Notes: generated by a model not told the origin, from the sequence alone. DNA of 64,000 bases from CAYNFR01 sp964396595 (GCA_964396595.1 CAYNFR010000001.1:62001-126000), one strand, 5' to 3'. Shown: positions 19,148-29,171, counted from the stretch's first letter. Translations and numbers: made by a program.

Positions 19148-19155
19148 CAAAGATA
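19148..19155 (-). promoter_or_regulatory. -7 box of the nqrABCDEF operon
   Basis: On the minus strand TATCTTTG (TAnnTTTG) lies 38 bp upstream of the nqrA ATG. The -33 region has only a weak TGTTAA-like match. Position at the head of a six-gene operon supports the call. Confidence 0.5.
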
Positions 19156-19257
19156 GCAGTCTTTAGCTTTTTAACAGACATGACATCATGTTTGATTTGT
19201 TGGGATTTTATTTAGAATCAATATAATTTGGCCACACGGTCAATATTGCTGCACTAA

Positions 19258-19899
19258 TTACATAGCCTTGGCAAACACGCTGTCATGCTTTCGGTACTTT
19301 TCTTGAGAAGAAAGTTCAGTTAACACTTCCAATGTTTTAAATGGGTTGTTGATAGTTTTGGCATTCACAATAAATGCCGGTGCAAATCCTCCCGGGTCGG
19401 TAACAAACTGATGCTTGACCTCTACTACATTTTCTTCTACTTCTTTAAACTCCCAATATCCAGTGCAGTAGGGTATTCTGATGTATTTGGACGCTACCTC
19501 ATGCTTATCATTTAAGCATGAAATTTCTACATAGATAGTCTTACTAGCTGGATTGTAAGTAAACTTGTTTTGGAAAATACCAGCGCGATCTTTGGCCGGA
19601 AAAGGCGTCTTAATCCGCATGTAGCTTACCAGAAGTTCAGAAGACTTTTCTAATACTTCATAATCTGCCGTCTCTGGATATAATAAATGATACTGACTAA
19701 AATCAGTAAAAGCTGTAATAACTGTCTTAATATCAGCAGGAATACTTGTGGTAACTAGATATTCTTTGAACTTAAGGGAAGGGTAATCACGCGTATATGC
19801 CTTTATTCCCTTTTCATTCTTTTTTAACTCCCATTCTTGTGCTTGTATGATCACTGGCATTAAGCCAATAATAAAAATCATCAATAAATTCTTTCCCAT
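19258..19899 (-). CDS. Secreted START-domain-like lipid-binding protein
   Basis: 213 aa with a signal peptide (MGKNLLMIFIIGLMPVIIQA). The mature part resembles the START/SRPBCC fold: KGIKAYTRDYPSLKFKEYLV near residue 30, IKTVITAFTDFSQYHLLYPE near 60, then MRIKTPFPAKDRAGIFQN and a TDPGGFAPAFIVN segment with a long final helix. START domains hold lipids in a closed groove; the ligand here is unknown and export would place it in the periplasm or outer membrane. The start codon lies inside the 3' end of the Nudix gene (19-bp overlap), so they are cotranscribed. Confidence 0.8.
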   Translation of the reverse strand: MGKNLLMIFIIGLMPVIIQAQEWELKKNEKGIKAYTRDYPSLKFKEYLVTTSIPADIKTVITAFTDFSQYHLLYPETADYEVLEKSSELLVSYMRIKTPFPAKDRAGIFQNKFTYNPASKTIYVEISCLNDKHEVASKYIRIPYCTGYWEFKEVEENVVEVKHQFVTDPGGFAPAFIVNAKTINNPFKTLEVLTELSSQEKYRKHDSVFAKAM

Positions 19900-20507
19900 A
19901 TATGAATCAATTCTTTAGTTATCATCGCTGTTGCCCCCCATAGAATCTTGCCTTCTAGGTCAAAATACGGAACATTTCGTAAGGTCGTCTCTCTTAGCTC
20001 TAGATCTGTATATTGAACTCGACCTTTTTGCATAAAGTATGTTAAGGGCATTTCAATTATTCGGGCTACTTCACTTTTTTGCGATCGGTATGACGGTTCA
20101 AAGTCCAAAATGCCGACAAAGGGATATACCATAAAATCACTAGCGTAAACATAAAGTGGGGATAATGAGCCCACTACTTCAAGACTTCCGCCATCTATAC
20201 CCAGTTCCTCTTGTGTTTCTCTTATGGCACAAGAGGCTAGTGAATCATCTTGATCCTCCATTTTTCCACCGGGAAAACTGATCTGACCCGAATGTTTATC
20301 TTGGGCCTGCACAGTACGTTCAATATAAGTTATGTGCCATTGATTGCCTTTGGAATGAAGCATACACATTACCGCAGCAATTTTAGGATTTTCCGGTATC
20401 TGGTAGTATTTTAGTGCTTCACCTCGCACTGGCGATAAAGCAAGTTGGACGTCCAGACCAGGAAGCGGTTGTGCCAATTCATCCTTAATTCGTTGATATA
20501 TTCCCAT
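19881..20507 (-). CDS. Nudix hydrolase, CoA pyrophosphatase-like
   Basis: 208 aa with a complete Nudix box (residues about 82-105, GGKMEDQDDSLASCAIRETQ followed by EELGI), including the Glu residues that bind Mg. Upstream QISFPGG and the LSPLYVYASDFMVYPFVG region downstream resemble the NudL/YeaB coenzyme A diphosphatase group, which cleaves CoA to 3',5'-ADP and phosphopantetheine. The exact UPF0035 motif was not checked, so substrate is inferred. It sits between hemD (18 bp upstream) and the START gene (overlapping). Confidence 0.88.
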   Translation of the reverse strand: MGIYQRIKDELAQPLPGLDVQLALSPVRGEALKYYQIPENPKIAAVMCMLHSKGNQWHITYIERTVQAQDKHSGQISFPGGKMEDQDDSLASCAIRETQEELGIDGGSLEVVGSLSPLYVYASDFMVYPFVGILDFEPSYRSQKSEVARIIEMPLTYFMQKGRVQYTDLELRETTLRNVPYFDLEGKILWGATAMITKELIHIWERIY

Positions 20508-20525
20508 TGTTCAGAGTGATATAAA

Positions 20526-21314
20526 CTATTCCTGAACTACGGGTTTATTCGCTTTTTTGAGGTATTCCTCGATAGCTCCTGCCATCGATGGATTAGCTTT
20601 GCTGGGCAGAATATTGATATATAAATTACGCTCTTGTGCAGCCTTGGCTGTAGTATCGCCAAACACAGCAATCCTAGTTTCTTTCTGCTTGAAATCAGGA
20701 AAGTTTTCAAATAATGAATCTATCCCTTGAGGGCTAAAAAACACCAACATGTCATAGGTAACTTCACTCAGGTCAGACAGGTCACTGCTCACGGTTTTAT
20801 ACATGACAACGTCCTTGAAGTTGACGCGCATCTTTTCGAGGTATTCCACTACATCAACTGCCCCAAGATTGGAGCAAGGCAATAAGAATTTTTCTTTTTC
20901 TCTATGTTTATTAAAGTAATTCTCCAAATCATCTACGCTTCGTACACCGACAAAAACTTTGCGCTTTCTATAAATGATAAATTTTTGCAGATAATCTGCG
21001 ATTGCCTTTGTCAGACAGAAATATTTCGTATCTTGAGACATCTTGCTGCGCATAATCTCGCAGATGCTAAAGAAATGATCCACAGCATTCTTGCTTGTAA
21101 ATATTATGGCAGTGAAGTCTTCGGGTCGAATACGATTTCTTCTAAATTCCTTTTCTGAAACCGCTTCGACATGTATGAACGGCCTCCAGTCCACCTGAAG
21201 ACCCCATTTTTGAGCCAGGTCAAAATATGGCGACCTCGCAGGCTCCGGTTGGGATATGAGTATAGTTTTGACAGCTTTAAAACTATCGACATATTGATCA
21301 AGACCTTGCGACAT
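20526..21314 (-). CDS. hemD: Uroporphyrinogen-III synthase
   Basis: 262 aa. The family is poorly conserved, but typical marks are present: VKTILISQPEPARSPYF at residues 15-31, IIFTSKNAVDHFF near 70, and the second-lobe motif MLVFFSPQGIDSLFENFP near 185, followed by IAVFGDTTAKAA. The enzyme cyclises hydroxymethylbilane to uroporphyrinogen III with ring D inversion in haem synthesis. It is preceded by a DUF4271 membrane-protein gene (14 bp), an arrangement I recall as common in Bacteroidota. Confidence 0.9.
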   Translation of the reverse strand: MSQGLDQYVDSFKAVKTILISQPEPARSPYFDLAQKWGLQVDWRPFIHVEAVSEKEFRRNRIRPEDFTAIIFTSKNAVDHFFSICEIMRSKMSQDTKYFCLTKAIADYLQKFIIYRKRKVFVGVRSVDDLENYFNKHREKEKFLLPCSNLGAVDVVEYLEKMRVNFKDVVMYKTVSSDLSDLSEVTYDMLVFFSPQGIDSLFENFPDFKQKETRIAVFGDTTAKAAQERNLYINILPSKANPSMAGAIEEYLKKANKPVVQE

Positions 21315-21328
21315 ACCTTCTATTTATT

Positions 21329-22393
21329 CTAACCCTTTGGAAACAGCAATCGCCAAGCCACCAAAATAGGTGTTATCTCCACGGCGCAAAGATAGATAAA
21401 AAAATATATTACGCTGAAACCTCTAATACTCAACGCCATAAGCCCGCCCTTTATCTGTCGCATTACATAAATTGACAATCCAAAATAGATCGCCGCATAA
21501 TATACACTAGATTTCAAACCTTCCGGCCCAAATAGACATATCAATACAAACGGCACAAGAAAAGTGCCATACACACCATTATGTAAGGCAATAGAATAAT
21601 TAAATAGCCGAACTTCATTTTGCAAATTAAAAGTGCTGTCCACTAACCATAACACACCATGTCTTACGAGATATATGGCTAATAGCACCCCTAAAATTTT
21701 GACCCAACTCCAATCCAATGCGTATTTTATCAATCCTTCTTCCAATCCATAGCGTATGATAAACGAAAAGCTAAGAAAGAACAAGGAATACAGTATAAAG
21801 AACTGTAGATCAAAAAGGGTCGAACGACTCTTAAATATAACCTTTAATTGATTTGTATTGATTAACGACGACACCATTGATTTGAACTTAGATCGATTTA
21901 ACCCTATTCCAATAGACATCATCAGAAACAATCCAAAACATCCTAGCATCACCGTCATCCTGCCCACAGGTGCTTTACTGACTTGAACCACCGGTGATGG
22001 CAATACCGCCTCCTGCTCTGTTTCCATACGAATGTCAAATGGATTAGTCGATAAATCTGCTATAGTGTCTGAAACTGTTTCGACAAACAAAGTATCCTGC
22101 GATTCCGCTCTGGGCAGCAATCTTTCGTCCTCCTCAATGCTGTTATCCAAATCAAATGATTCTAGATTAGCCGAGAAAGTATCAAGCTCTTCTTTTTCTT
22201 GAACTGAGTCAGGAGGGACTATCGGTGTTAAAACACTATGTAATGTTTCCACCATAGATGAAACCAATGAACTCGTGTCTTCCGCGCCAGGCATTTTCAA
22301 TAATCGCATTGGCTTTTCAAATGGGTTTATAGACTGAGAGCTGACCACAGTCACCACAATTGAAAGAAGTATTGAAAGAAGACAAGTGCGCAT
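21329..22393 (-). CDS. DUF4271 membrane protein
   Basis: 354 aa from the ATG at 22393, chosen because it begins a signal peptide (MRTCLLSILLSIVVTVVSSQ). Further in-frame ATGs at 22414 and 22435 would lengthen the N-terminus. After an acidic, Ser/Asp-rich periplasmic region (about 20-140), about six membrane helices follow, the first near 148-170 and the last ending ILVAWRLLFPKG at the C-terminus. This matches the DUF4271 family of Bacteroidota. Function is unknown; its constant company with hemD hints at haem or envelope physiology but proves nothing. Divergent from the histidine kinase gene. Confidence 0.82.
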   Translation of the reverse strand: MRTCLLSILLSIVVTVVSSQSINPFEKPMRLLKMPGAEDTSSLVSSMVETLHSVLTPIVPPDSVQEKEELDTFSANLESFDLDNSIEEDERLLPRAESQDTLFVETVSDTIADLSTNPFDIRMETEQEAVLPSPVVQVSKAPVGRMTVMLGCFGLFLMMSIGIGLNRSKFKSMVSSLINTNQLKVIFKSRSTLFDLQFFILYSLFFLSFSFIIRYGLEEGLIKYALDWSWVKILGVLLAIYLVRHGVLWLVDSTFNLQNEVRLFNYSIALHNGVYGTFLVPFVLICLFGPEGLKSSVYYAAIYFGLSIYVMRQIKGGLMALSIRGFSVIYFFIYLCAVEITPILVAWRLLFPKG

Positions 22394-22487
22394 AATAGAG
22401 CGCAAAAATAACATTATTAACACATGAGTAATCATGTTAATGTCTAGTTAAGTCCATCATACGGTATACAATGTGTTCATCTCACAC

Positions 22488-22495
22488 TATTTTTG
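22488..22495 (+). promoter_or_regulatory. TAnnTTTG box abutting the histidine kinase start
   Basis: TATTTTTG at 22488-22495 touches the ATG at 22496. If it is a working -7 box, transcription would begin near 22502, where the second in-frame ATG lies, giving a leaderless message. No good -33 is visible. Confidence 0.3.
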
Positions 22496-23779
22496 ATGCC
22501 TATGCCTAACTACCTTATTCGTCGAATGGCCATTTTGGGTGGATTCGCCATCCTAGCTATTTTATTCGTCCAAGGATATTGGCTGCGCCAAACATACCTC
22601 CTTCGCGATTCCGATTTCCACAGAACAGTTACGATCGCACTCTATGATGTTGCTGAACGCCTCGCTGAGTTCAATCAATCCGAACTACCTAAACAAAACC
22701 TCATCCAGCGACAAAGTAGCAACATCTATGCAGTCAACATTAATGATGTAATAGATCCCAATATTCTTGAGGACTACCTTATACGCACCTTTACCGAGCG
22801 ATCTATTCAGACAGACTTCGAATACGCTGTTTACGACTGTCTTAATAAAGAACTAGTCTATGGAAATTACTGCAAGCTCACAGATCGGAGTAACACAAGA
22901 CCTTCACAGGACATCATCCCACAATTTGAAGATTTACTTTACTACTTTGTTATCCGATTTCCTTCTCGCGATAGCTGGATTATCGGTGAAATGTGGCAGA
23001 ATATATTACTGGGCATTGGCACATTACTGCTGATAAGCTTCTTCATTTATTCAATGTGGCTTATTCTACAACAGAAAAAAATGAGTGAACTCCAAAAAGA
23101 TTTTATCAATAACATGACTCATGAATTTAAAACACCTATCTCTTCTATAAAAATCGCCTCCAAAATCCTACAAGACAGCCCCGAAATAAAGCAAAGCGCC
23201 AGACTGATTCGATATGCAGAAATCATCTCTGATCAGAACGACAGACTTAATCTACAAGTCGAGAAAGTCCTCAATCTGGCGAAGCTTGAAAGTGATAACT
23301 TTAAATTAAAAAAGGAATCAATTGATCTTAACAACTTTGTCGAAGAGATAGTAAATGGCTTTCAGGTGCAGTTATCCGAGATTCGTCGCGGCTATATTAC
23401 CTTGTCAAATCCTACCGAATTGATCCGCATATCAACTGACAAGCTGCATCTCACCAATGTAATAAACAGTCTCTTAGACAATGCCATAAAATACTGCAAC
23501 CAAAATCCCCAGATCCTGGTGACTATCAAAGATATGGGTGACAACATTTTACTAAGTATTCAAGACAATGGAGTCGGCCTAGAAAAAGAAAATATATCAA
23601 AAATATTCACCAAATTCTATCGCGTACCTACTGGAAATGTACATGATGTCAAGGGTTTCGGCCTAGGCCTTTTTTATGTAAAAAACATTATAGATTCGCA
23701 CGGTTGGAGCATTCAAGTGGATAGCGAGCCGGGGGTGGGATCTAATTTTAAAATTACAATACCAAGAGATGAACAATAA
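22496..23779 (+). CDS. Sensor histidine kinase (RprX-like)
   Basis: 427 aa from the ATG at 22496; ATG 22502 is an alternative. Two membrane helices (about 10-28 and 160-187) bracket a periplasmic sensor domain of about 130 residues. The HisKA motif NNMTHEFKTPISSIKIA near residue 204 carries the phospho-acceptor His; the ATPase domain shows the N box NVINSLLDNAIKYC, G1 DNGVGLE, F box KFYRV and G2 GFGLGLFYV. It resembles the RprX group of Bacteroidota. The signal is unknown. The response regulator gene overlaps its 3' end by 11 bp, so the pair is cotranscribed. Confidence 0.93.
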   Translation: MPMPNYLIRRMAILGGFAILAILFVQGYWLRQTYLLRDSDFHRTVTIALYDVAERLAEFNQSELPKQNLIQRQSSNIYAVNINDVIDPNILEDYLIRTFTERSIQTDFEYAVYDCLNKELVYGNYCKLTDRSNTRPSQDIIPQFEDLLYYFVIRFPSRDSWIIGEMWQNILLGIGTLLLISFFIYSMWLILQQKKMSELQKDFINNMTHEFKTPISSIKIASKILQDSPEIKQSARLIRYAEIISDQNDRLNLQVEKVLNLAKLESDNFKLKKESIDLNNFVEEIVNGFQVQLSEIRRGYITLSNPTELIRISTDKLHLTNVINSLLDNAIKYCNQNPQILVTIKDMGDNILLSIQDNGVGLEKENISKIFTKFYRVPTGNVHDVKGFGLGLFYVKNIIDSHGWSIQVDSEPGVGSNFKITIPRDEQ

Positions 23780-24464
23780 GATCTTTTATGTCGAAGACGA
23801 CCCCTCTTTAGCATTTCTGGTTTCGGACAATCTAGAAACCACAGGCCAGTTTAAAGTATTTCATTTCAGTGATGGAAAAGAGGCTAAGAAAGCTTTTGAT
23901 CGTGATGTATTTGATCTTTGCCTTATTGATGTCATGCTGCCCTCAATGGATGGCTTTGCCCTTGCTGAATACATCAGAGATAACAATGCTCAAATTCCAA
24001 TCATATTCCTGACCGCCAAATCCCTTCAAGAAGACAAGTTAGAAGGTCTTAAAATAGGTGCAGATGATTATATCACTAAACCATTTAATATTGAAGAGCT
24101 AATTTTGAAAATTAATATTTTTCTGAAGAGAAAATTCATTAATACGACAGAGCGTGATCAGACATTAGCTATAGGTGGTTACACTTTTGCCTTTAATAAC
24201 TTAAGTTTACAGATAGGTAATATTCAACACAATCTTACCCAACGAGAAGGCGAACTTCTTTACCTCCTGGCTAAAGAACCCAATGTAATCATTCCACGAA
24301 AAGAAATACTCGAAAAAATATGGGGTAAAGAAGACTATTTTCTCGGAAGGAGTATGGATGTGTTTATCAGCCGCCTGCGCAAATATTTGAATGCAGACCC
24401 TTCTATTACTATCGAAAATATTCACGGTGTGGGATTTAGACTAAAAGTATATAATGCGAACTAA
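23769..24464 (+). CDS. OmpR/PhoB-family response regulator (RprY-like)
   Basis: 231 aa. The receiver domain has the acidic pair EDD at residues 9-11, the phospho-acceptor Asp in CLIDVMLPSMDGF at about residue 55, the Thr in FLTAKS and the Lys in DDYITKPF. A C-terminal winged helix (about 135-230) has the family signature GRSMDVFISRLRKYL and GVGFRL. It acts as a DNA-binding transcription factor controlled by the upstream kinase. No dedicated target gene is evident nearby; the genes at 24489 onwards are convergent. Confidence 0.94.
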   Translation: MNNKIFYVEDDPSLAFLVSDNLETTGQFKVFHFSDGKEAKKAFDRDVFDLCLIDVMLPSMDGFALAEYIRDNNAQIPIIFLTAKSLQEDKLEGLKIGADDYITKPFNIEELILKINIFLKRKFINTTERDQTLAIGGYTFAFNNLSLQIGNIQHNLTQREGELLYLLAKEPNVIIPRKEILEKIWGKEDYFLGRSMDVFISRLRKYLNADPSITIENIHGVGFRLKVYNAN

Positions 24465-24488
24465 GTCTGCTGACTATTGGCGTATTTT

Positions 24489-25331
24489 CTACTTAACCAG
24501 CTTATCATTATCAAATAATCCTTCAATTTTTACTTTGCCATTTTTACGATACAATACTCCTTCTCCGTGGCGCATATCATCTTTCCACTCTCCGATGTAA
24601 TATTCTCCATTTTTCCAAGTGTAAGTACCATGACCTGTCCGTCTATCATTAAAAAAGTCCCCTTCGTATTTGTCACCATCCTTCCAGACATACTGCCCAT
24701 TACCATGACGTAGATTATCCTGCCAAAAACCTTTGTACACACCTCCAGATTCAAAAATACCAACCCCATAACCATTTGCTTGCCCATTAACTGTTTTTCC
24801 GACATATTCAAATTTTACCCCTTTTAAACTCACCAGGGTAAGAGATCCGGGCTCCGCAGGATTCTCTAAACCAATTATTTTTTCAGTATTTTCTTCTGGA
24901 GTCATTGTTTCTAATGAAGGCAAATCATCTATTTGGCTGAAGGGCTTCACTTCTGGCGCGCTGTTGTTCTCGTCAAGATCTATTACTTGTGTAATAATCT
25001 TTTGCTCAATGATTATAGGCTGTTTTGAAAATTTAGCTGAATAAACCAACAACTGATCACTTGATAAAAAAGCATGATTATCGTTCTCTCGAATCCGGGA
25101 AAAATAGGTTTCAAAAGACTCGTTATCTTCATCTAGCAATGCATGAAGGGATTGAATATAATGCTGATGGTCTGATAAAGACTCATTTAAGGATTTAATT
25201 TCGAGATCTTTCGATTCAACATGTTCCTGTAACTTATTCACCCATCCAATTAAAAATCCTAACCCAAATAGCATTATTACCAGTAGAACGATAATTGCAG
25301 TGCGTAAAAATGTTGTACTTTTTAAATCCAT
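24489..25331 (-). CDS. Membrane-anchored MORN-repeat protein
   Basis: 280 aa. An N-terminal membrane helix (about 8-30) is followed by a coiled-coil-like segment (about 32-75), a charged linker, and four to five MORN repeats (about 183-275) such as GVYKGFWQDNLRHGNGQYVW and GEYYIGEWKDDMRHGEGVLY. MORN repeats form curved beta sheets that bind lipids or proteins; the partner is not known. Its start codon overlaps the stop of the DUF2490 gene by one base (TAATG), so the two are translationally coupled and may act together at the envelope. Confidence 0.88.
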   Translation of the reverse strand: MDLKSTTFLRTAIIVLLVIMLFGLGFLIGWVNKLQEHVESKDLEIKSLNESLSDHQHYIQSLHALLDEDNESFETYFSRIRENDNHAFLSSDQLLVYSAKFSKQPIIIEQKIITQVIDLDENNSAPEVKPFSQIDDLPSLETMTPEENTEKIIGLENPAEPGSLTLVSLKGVKFEYVGKTVNGQANGYGVGIFESGGVYKGFWQDNLRHGNGQYVWKDGDKYEGDFFNDRRTGHGTYTWKNGEYYIGEWKDDMRHGEGVLYRKNGKVKIEGLFDNDKLVK

Positions 25332-26152
25332 TAATCAAAAAATTTAACTCTAGGAATTGTCGGATCATCACTCTTAAGCAGGCCTGATACTTGATCTATA
25401 TATAAACCAAGCATGATACCCTGACCATTATCAAACTCAAATCCGGTTGACCCTCTTGTTCTCAGTCGGTTGACATAGCGAAGCTCTGCTCTTACTACAT
25501 TTGCAAATCTGTATCCTACCCCTATGTAGAGTCTATTCTGGTTAAAAGTATTCAAAACTACATTTTTACCCATATTCAACCCGATCTCATTTGAGATAGC
25601 AGCATAAACGGTCTTGTTTTCATAAAAATCATCTGTATTAAATGAATAACGCACTCTGTACCTAAACCTAAATCTAGTAAAAAATCTTGCTTCATCTGCT
25701 CCGTCTACTGTCTGCCATCTCAACTCATATCGATATCGCCAGGTCTGCATTAATTTTCCACTGGGTGATACGAGATGATGCCAATACTGAAAAGTAGTCC
25801 GAAGTTCTGTCCACCCTGCTCTCCCGATATCCTCCGGCTTTCCTACATATTCTGTTGTATTCATGAATCCGATGGGAGAAATAGAAAATCTTGCCTTAGG
25901 GGATACTTGATAATGTACCCATGGACGATAGCTGTCGCGCAGATGCTTAGAAAACATTGAACCTTCACTAAGTTCATTTTTAGTCCGTAATACAAAATCA
26001 ACCCCCACCCCCCATTTGTAATTAATGAATTCAGACGCTTCTGTCTTATGCCAGAACACAGAATGAGGATATATCACTTTATTATTTTGCCCATTCACTG
26101 GAGCTAAACACAGAAAGCAAAACATAAGAATAAAGGATAAAAATCCTCTCAT
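25331..26152 (-). CDS. DUF2490 outer-membrane beta-barrel protein
   Basis: 273 aa with a signal peptide (MRGFLSFILMFCFLCLAPVNG). The rest has alternating hydrophobic and aromatic strands ending in basic turns, for example FFTRFRFRYRVRYSF and GVGYRFANVVRAELRYVNRL, as in small outer-membrane barrels of the DUF2490 family. No function is assigned to the family. It is upstream of and coupled to the MORN protein. Confidence 0.78.
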   Translation of the reverse strand: MRGFLSFILMFCFLCLAPVNGQNNKVIYPHSVFWHKTEASEFINYKWGVGVDFVLRTKNELSEGSMFSKHLRDSYRPWVHYQVSPKARFSISPIGFMNTTEYVGKPEDIGRAGWTELRTTFQYWHHLVSPSGKLMQTWRYRYELRWQTVDGADEARFFTRFRFRYRVRYSFNTDDFYENKTVYAAISNEIGLNMGKNVVLNTFNQNRLYIGVGYRFANVVRAELRYVNRLRTRGSTGFEFDNGQGIMLGLYIDQVSGLLKSDDPTIPRVKFFD

Positions 26153-26316
26153 ATAACTAAGTAAGAATGAATGAATAGCTAGATTGCGATACGAATGTAC
26201 GCTCTCTATTCAGAGTGATGTCAAACTTCTCAACGTTTTCACAAAAGTATGCCCAAAGATGGTGACAAGAAATTAGGGTTTATACTATGTAGTGTAAACC
26301 ATTGGTTATGATCCAA

Positions 26317-29106
26317 TCAACGATCTTCTATTAACTCATATCCTTGCTCTATCCCCTTCAGCTTAGCGGGCACACCATGATGCATCCATGCAGGTTTAGG
26401 CGCTGACTTCAGATAATAATCAAAAAACTGCGCCATCCTTATATTGAAATCCTTCCGGTTCTGAAGCTTAAGCGGCCAATGCGGCTCTCCATTATAGTTC
26501 AGAAACCACGCAGGTTTACTTAACCTTCTCAGGCCCAAGAAAAATTCTATGCCCTGATACCATGGCACATGCCCATCGGCATCATTATGCATGATCAATA
26601 CAGGTGTGTTAACTTTATCCAGGCTGAACAAAGGAGAATTTTCTATAAATCTTATGGGATACTCCCATGGACTGCCGCCTATCCGGGATTGTTGGTGTTC
26701 ATATTGAAACTGTCGGGCAAGACCCGTCTCCCATCTTATCCCACTATACGCACTAAACATATTCACCACAGGTGCACCGGATTCGGCTGCCTTAAAAATA
26801 TCTGACCTTGTTACTATGTAAGCTATCTGATAGCCACCCCAGCTGTGTCCTTGTATCCCGATATTTTTTCGATCTATAAAACCTTCCCTAATCAAGGCTG
26901 TAACACCAGGGATTACGCAGTTATAAGCGCTCTCTCCGGGATATCCGATGCGATAATGCACATCAGGGTTGAATATGACATAACCCCGACTCACATAAAA
27001 ACTGTAATTAATACTCGATCTCTCCGCCTTTGGAGCACGATGTTGATGCAACCCGTCTGAACTCCGTTCATAAAAATTGACCAGCATTGGATACTGTTTA
27101 TCAGGATCAAAGTCGGATGGCTTAATCAAAAGTCCTGTCAACTCTATTCCATCCAGTGACGTCCATGTGTACAATGCACTCGTGCCCCATCGGTATTCAG
27201 CTTGTTGTGGATTGGCCGTAGAGATTTTAAGGGCTTGGGACATATTGGCATCTGATAACCATAAATCCGGAAACTCGATAAATGATTCTCTCGTATATAG
27301 CAGCTTGCCTGCTTGTTGTGCTTTTTGAGGTCTGTTAAATCGATATGCACCTGACATCAGTACCGTGATCAAGCCGGTGCTCGGATCAAATCGACTGAAT
27401 CCCGCATCTTTAGTCTTTTCATTAAAGACTGATAACAGCCAAGCTTCCCCTAGAGATAAGTGAGTGGACTCTTCATCCAGCTTAATATATCTGTACTGAG
27501 TCTTACTTGTGCGACCATCGGTAAGTTTGACATATTGGCCGTTATCAGGATTAAAGCGCCAGAGGTCATAGCGATCATAGAGGAGGATATATTGATCATT
27601 GTCTGTCCATCCCGCCGCTCGGTAGGAGCTCGGGTAGTCCGGTGAATCATTTTCTTCATCATAAAAGACCATACCTCTGGTCAGATTTGTTTGTTTTTTT
27701 GTCTGTACATTAATCGCGTACCACGTACTATCAGCCTCATTGTAGCCATAAATATACTTTGCACTTGGGCTCAGACGAGCGTCACTTTGCCCTGAAAGGG
27801 TGTATAATACTGCACCGTCGGACATACTGATCAATTGATAATCCTTCAATCGTCGACCAGTCCACTGACTTTCGCGTGCATAAGCAGTAGGGCTAGATAC
27901 TAGTGCAACATCCGCATCACCTTTTTTTCCCAGTTCAATATCACGCATGTCCCCGCTTACTAAGCGTATAGAGGTATTATTTCGCTCTAACCATATCACA
28001 GATTGATAACTGTGGCTCGTATCTGATGTGGTCCGCATTTCTTGGACCGTGTATAATACCGGCTCATCATAAGTCCATACCTCTACATTAACGATTTCTT
28101 CGCTTAGCAGATCAGGACTTACTGTTTTGACAGGAGGGGCTACACCATAAAATAGTTTGCGCTCATCTGGTGAATAAAACAACTTTCCATGACCCGAGAT
28201 AGTATAATCCGACTGAATACCTTGAGGCATATTGGCCTGAATGGCCAATATTTGACCTCTTTCCCAATGCCACAGCTCATTACTCCCGACGGCGCCTTCA
28301 GGTGATGTAGGGGTATAAATAACGGCTATCTTAGAACCTTTTTCGCAGATAGCTAACTGTTGAAAGCGGGCTTTAGTTACCGAATGAACCTTTGTTGTTT
28401 GCGCTAGCGTGATGTCTTTGTGCCATACAGTAGAAAGACTGTCCTCTTCTGTATTTGTCGTAATATAACCGATGACGGGAGATCTATCCGCCAAGAGGTA
28501 ATGACTCACATAATCTATAGTATCGAAACGGCCAATATCGGGATAATAAAGTAAGAGTGGATTTCCACTTTTAGATTTGCTTTTGGCATTTTTTGTCCCG
28601 GGTGTAACGACAGTTGTATCAGTTACGGCGATGCTGTCTTGCGTAACAACTATGTCTGCTACACTGATGGCGATAAGTCCCGCCCATTTCTGGGGTAGTA
28701 GGTAAGACTTTAAACCGGGTATTTTTAATAATTCCCCACTTGTAATATCATAAATCCCCAAGGTATCTTGAGGAAGATCCTTTTTATCGATTTTTTGTCT
28801 TTTGAAAGATAGAATACTGTCTTGCCAAGACTTAATGGTAAAAACCAATTGCCTGGAGTCATGACTGAATTTTGCCTTGCTCGCCCGATCATAACTAAAA
28901 ACTAATTCGCCGGCATCATTATACAGTTTAAGAAAATTATCTTTTTCGCCTTGCTCTAAGCTGAAGGCAACATGCCTGCCATCGCCCGAGATCGAAGGAT
29001 CTTTAATAACATTCCAGATTTCTAGATCTTCATGATCCAGAATTTTAAGTTGTGCGGATAAGGACGTCATTGTCAAAAGAATACAGAGCACAAATGGTAT
29101 TTTCAT
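26317..29106 (-). CDS. Secreted S9 (prolyl oligopeptidase family) peptidase
   Basis: 929 aa from the ATG at 29106, which opens a signal peptide (MKIPFVLCILLTMTSLSAQ). A longer in-frame start at 29175 would overlap the methyltransferase stop and bury the signal. Residues about 25-640 form the beta-propeller-like N-terminal region; the alpha/beta-hydrolase domain follows. The nucleophile is in GHSWGGYQIAY (about residue 752), the Asp in HNDADGHVPW and the His in GEPHWPL. These enzymes cleave short peptides, often after proline, outside the cytoplasm. A Ser/Lys/Thr-rich insert near residue 175 is an oddity. It follows a methyltransferase gene on the same strand. Confidence 0.92.
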   Translation of the reverse strand: MKIPFVLCILLTMTSLSAQLKILDHEDLEIWNVIKDPSISGDGRHVAFSLEQGEKDNFLKLYNDAGELVFSYDRASKAKFSHDSRQLVFTIKSWQDSILSFKRQKIDKKDLPQDTLGIYDITSGELLKIPGLKSYLLPQKWAGLIAISVADIVVTQDSIAVTDTTVVTPGTKNAKSKSKSGNPLLLYYPDIGRFDTIDYVSHYLLADRSPVIGYITTNTEEDSLSTVWHKDITLAQTTKVHSVTKARFQQLAICEKGSKIAVIYTPTSPEGAVGSNELWHWERGQILAIQANMPQGIQSDYTISGHGKLFYSPDERKLFYGVAPPVKTVSPDLLSEEIVNVEVWTYDEPVLYTVQEMRTTSDTSHSYQSVIWLERNNTSIRLVSGDMRDIELGKKGDADVALVSSPTAYARESQWTGRRLKDYQLISMSDGAVLYTLSGQSDARLSPSAKYIYGYNEADSTWYAINVQTKKQTNLTRGMVFYDEENDSPDYPSSYRAAGWTDNDQYILLYDRYDLWRFNPDNGQYVKLTDGRTSKTQYRYIKLDEESTHLSLGEAWLLSVFNEKTKDAGFSRFDPSTGLITVLMSGAYRFNRPQKAQQAGKLLYTRESFIEFPDLWLSDANMSQALKISTANPQQAEYRWGTSALYTWTSLDGIELTGLLIKPSDFDPDKQYPMLVNFYERSSDGLHQHRAPKAERSSINYSFYVSRGYVIFNPDVHYRIGYPGESAYNCVIPGVTALIREGFIDRKNIGIQGHSWGGYQIAYIVTRSDIFKAAESGAPVVNMFSAYSGIRWETGLARQFQYEHQQSRIGGSPWEYPIRFIENSPLFSLDKVNTPVLIMHNDADGHVPWYQGIEFFLGLRRLSKPAWFLNYNGEPHWPLKLQNRKDFNIRMAQFFDYYLKSAPKPAWMHHGVPAKLKGIEQGYELIEDR

Positions 29107-29171
29107 CTTTATTATTTTTATATGCGGTGATAAAACTAGCCATGAATCAACAATAACCAACTGCCTAGCAC

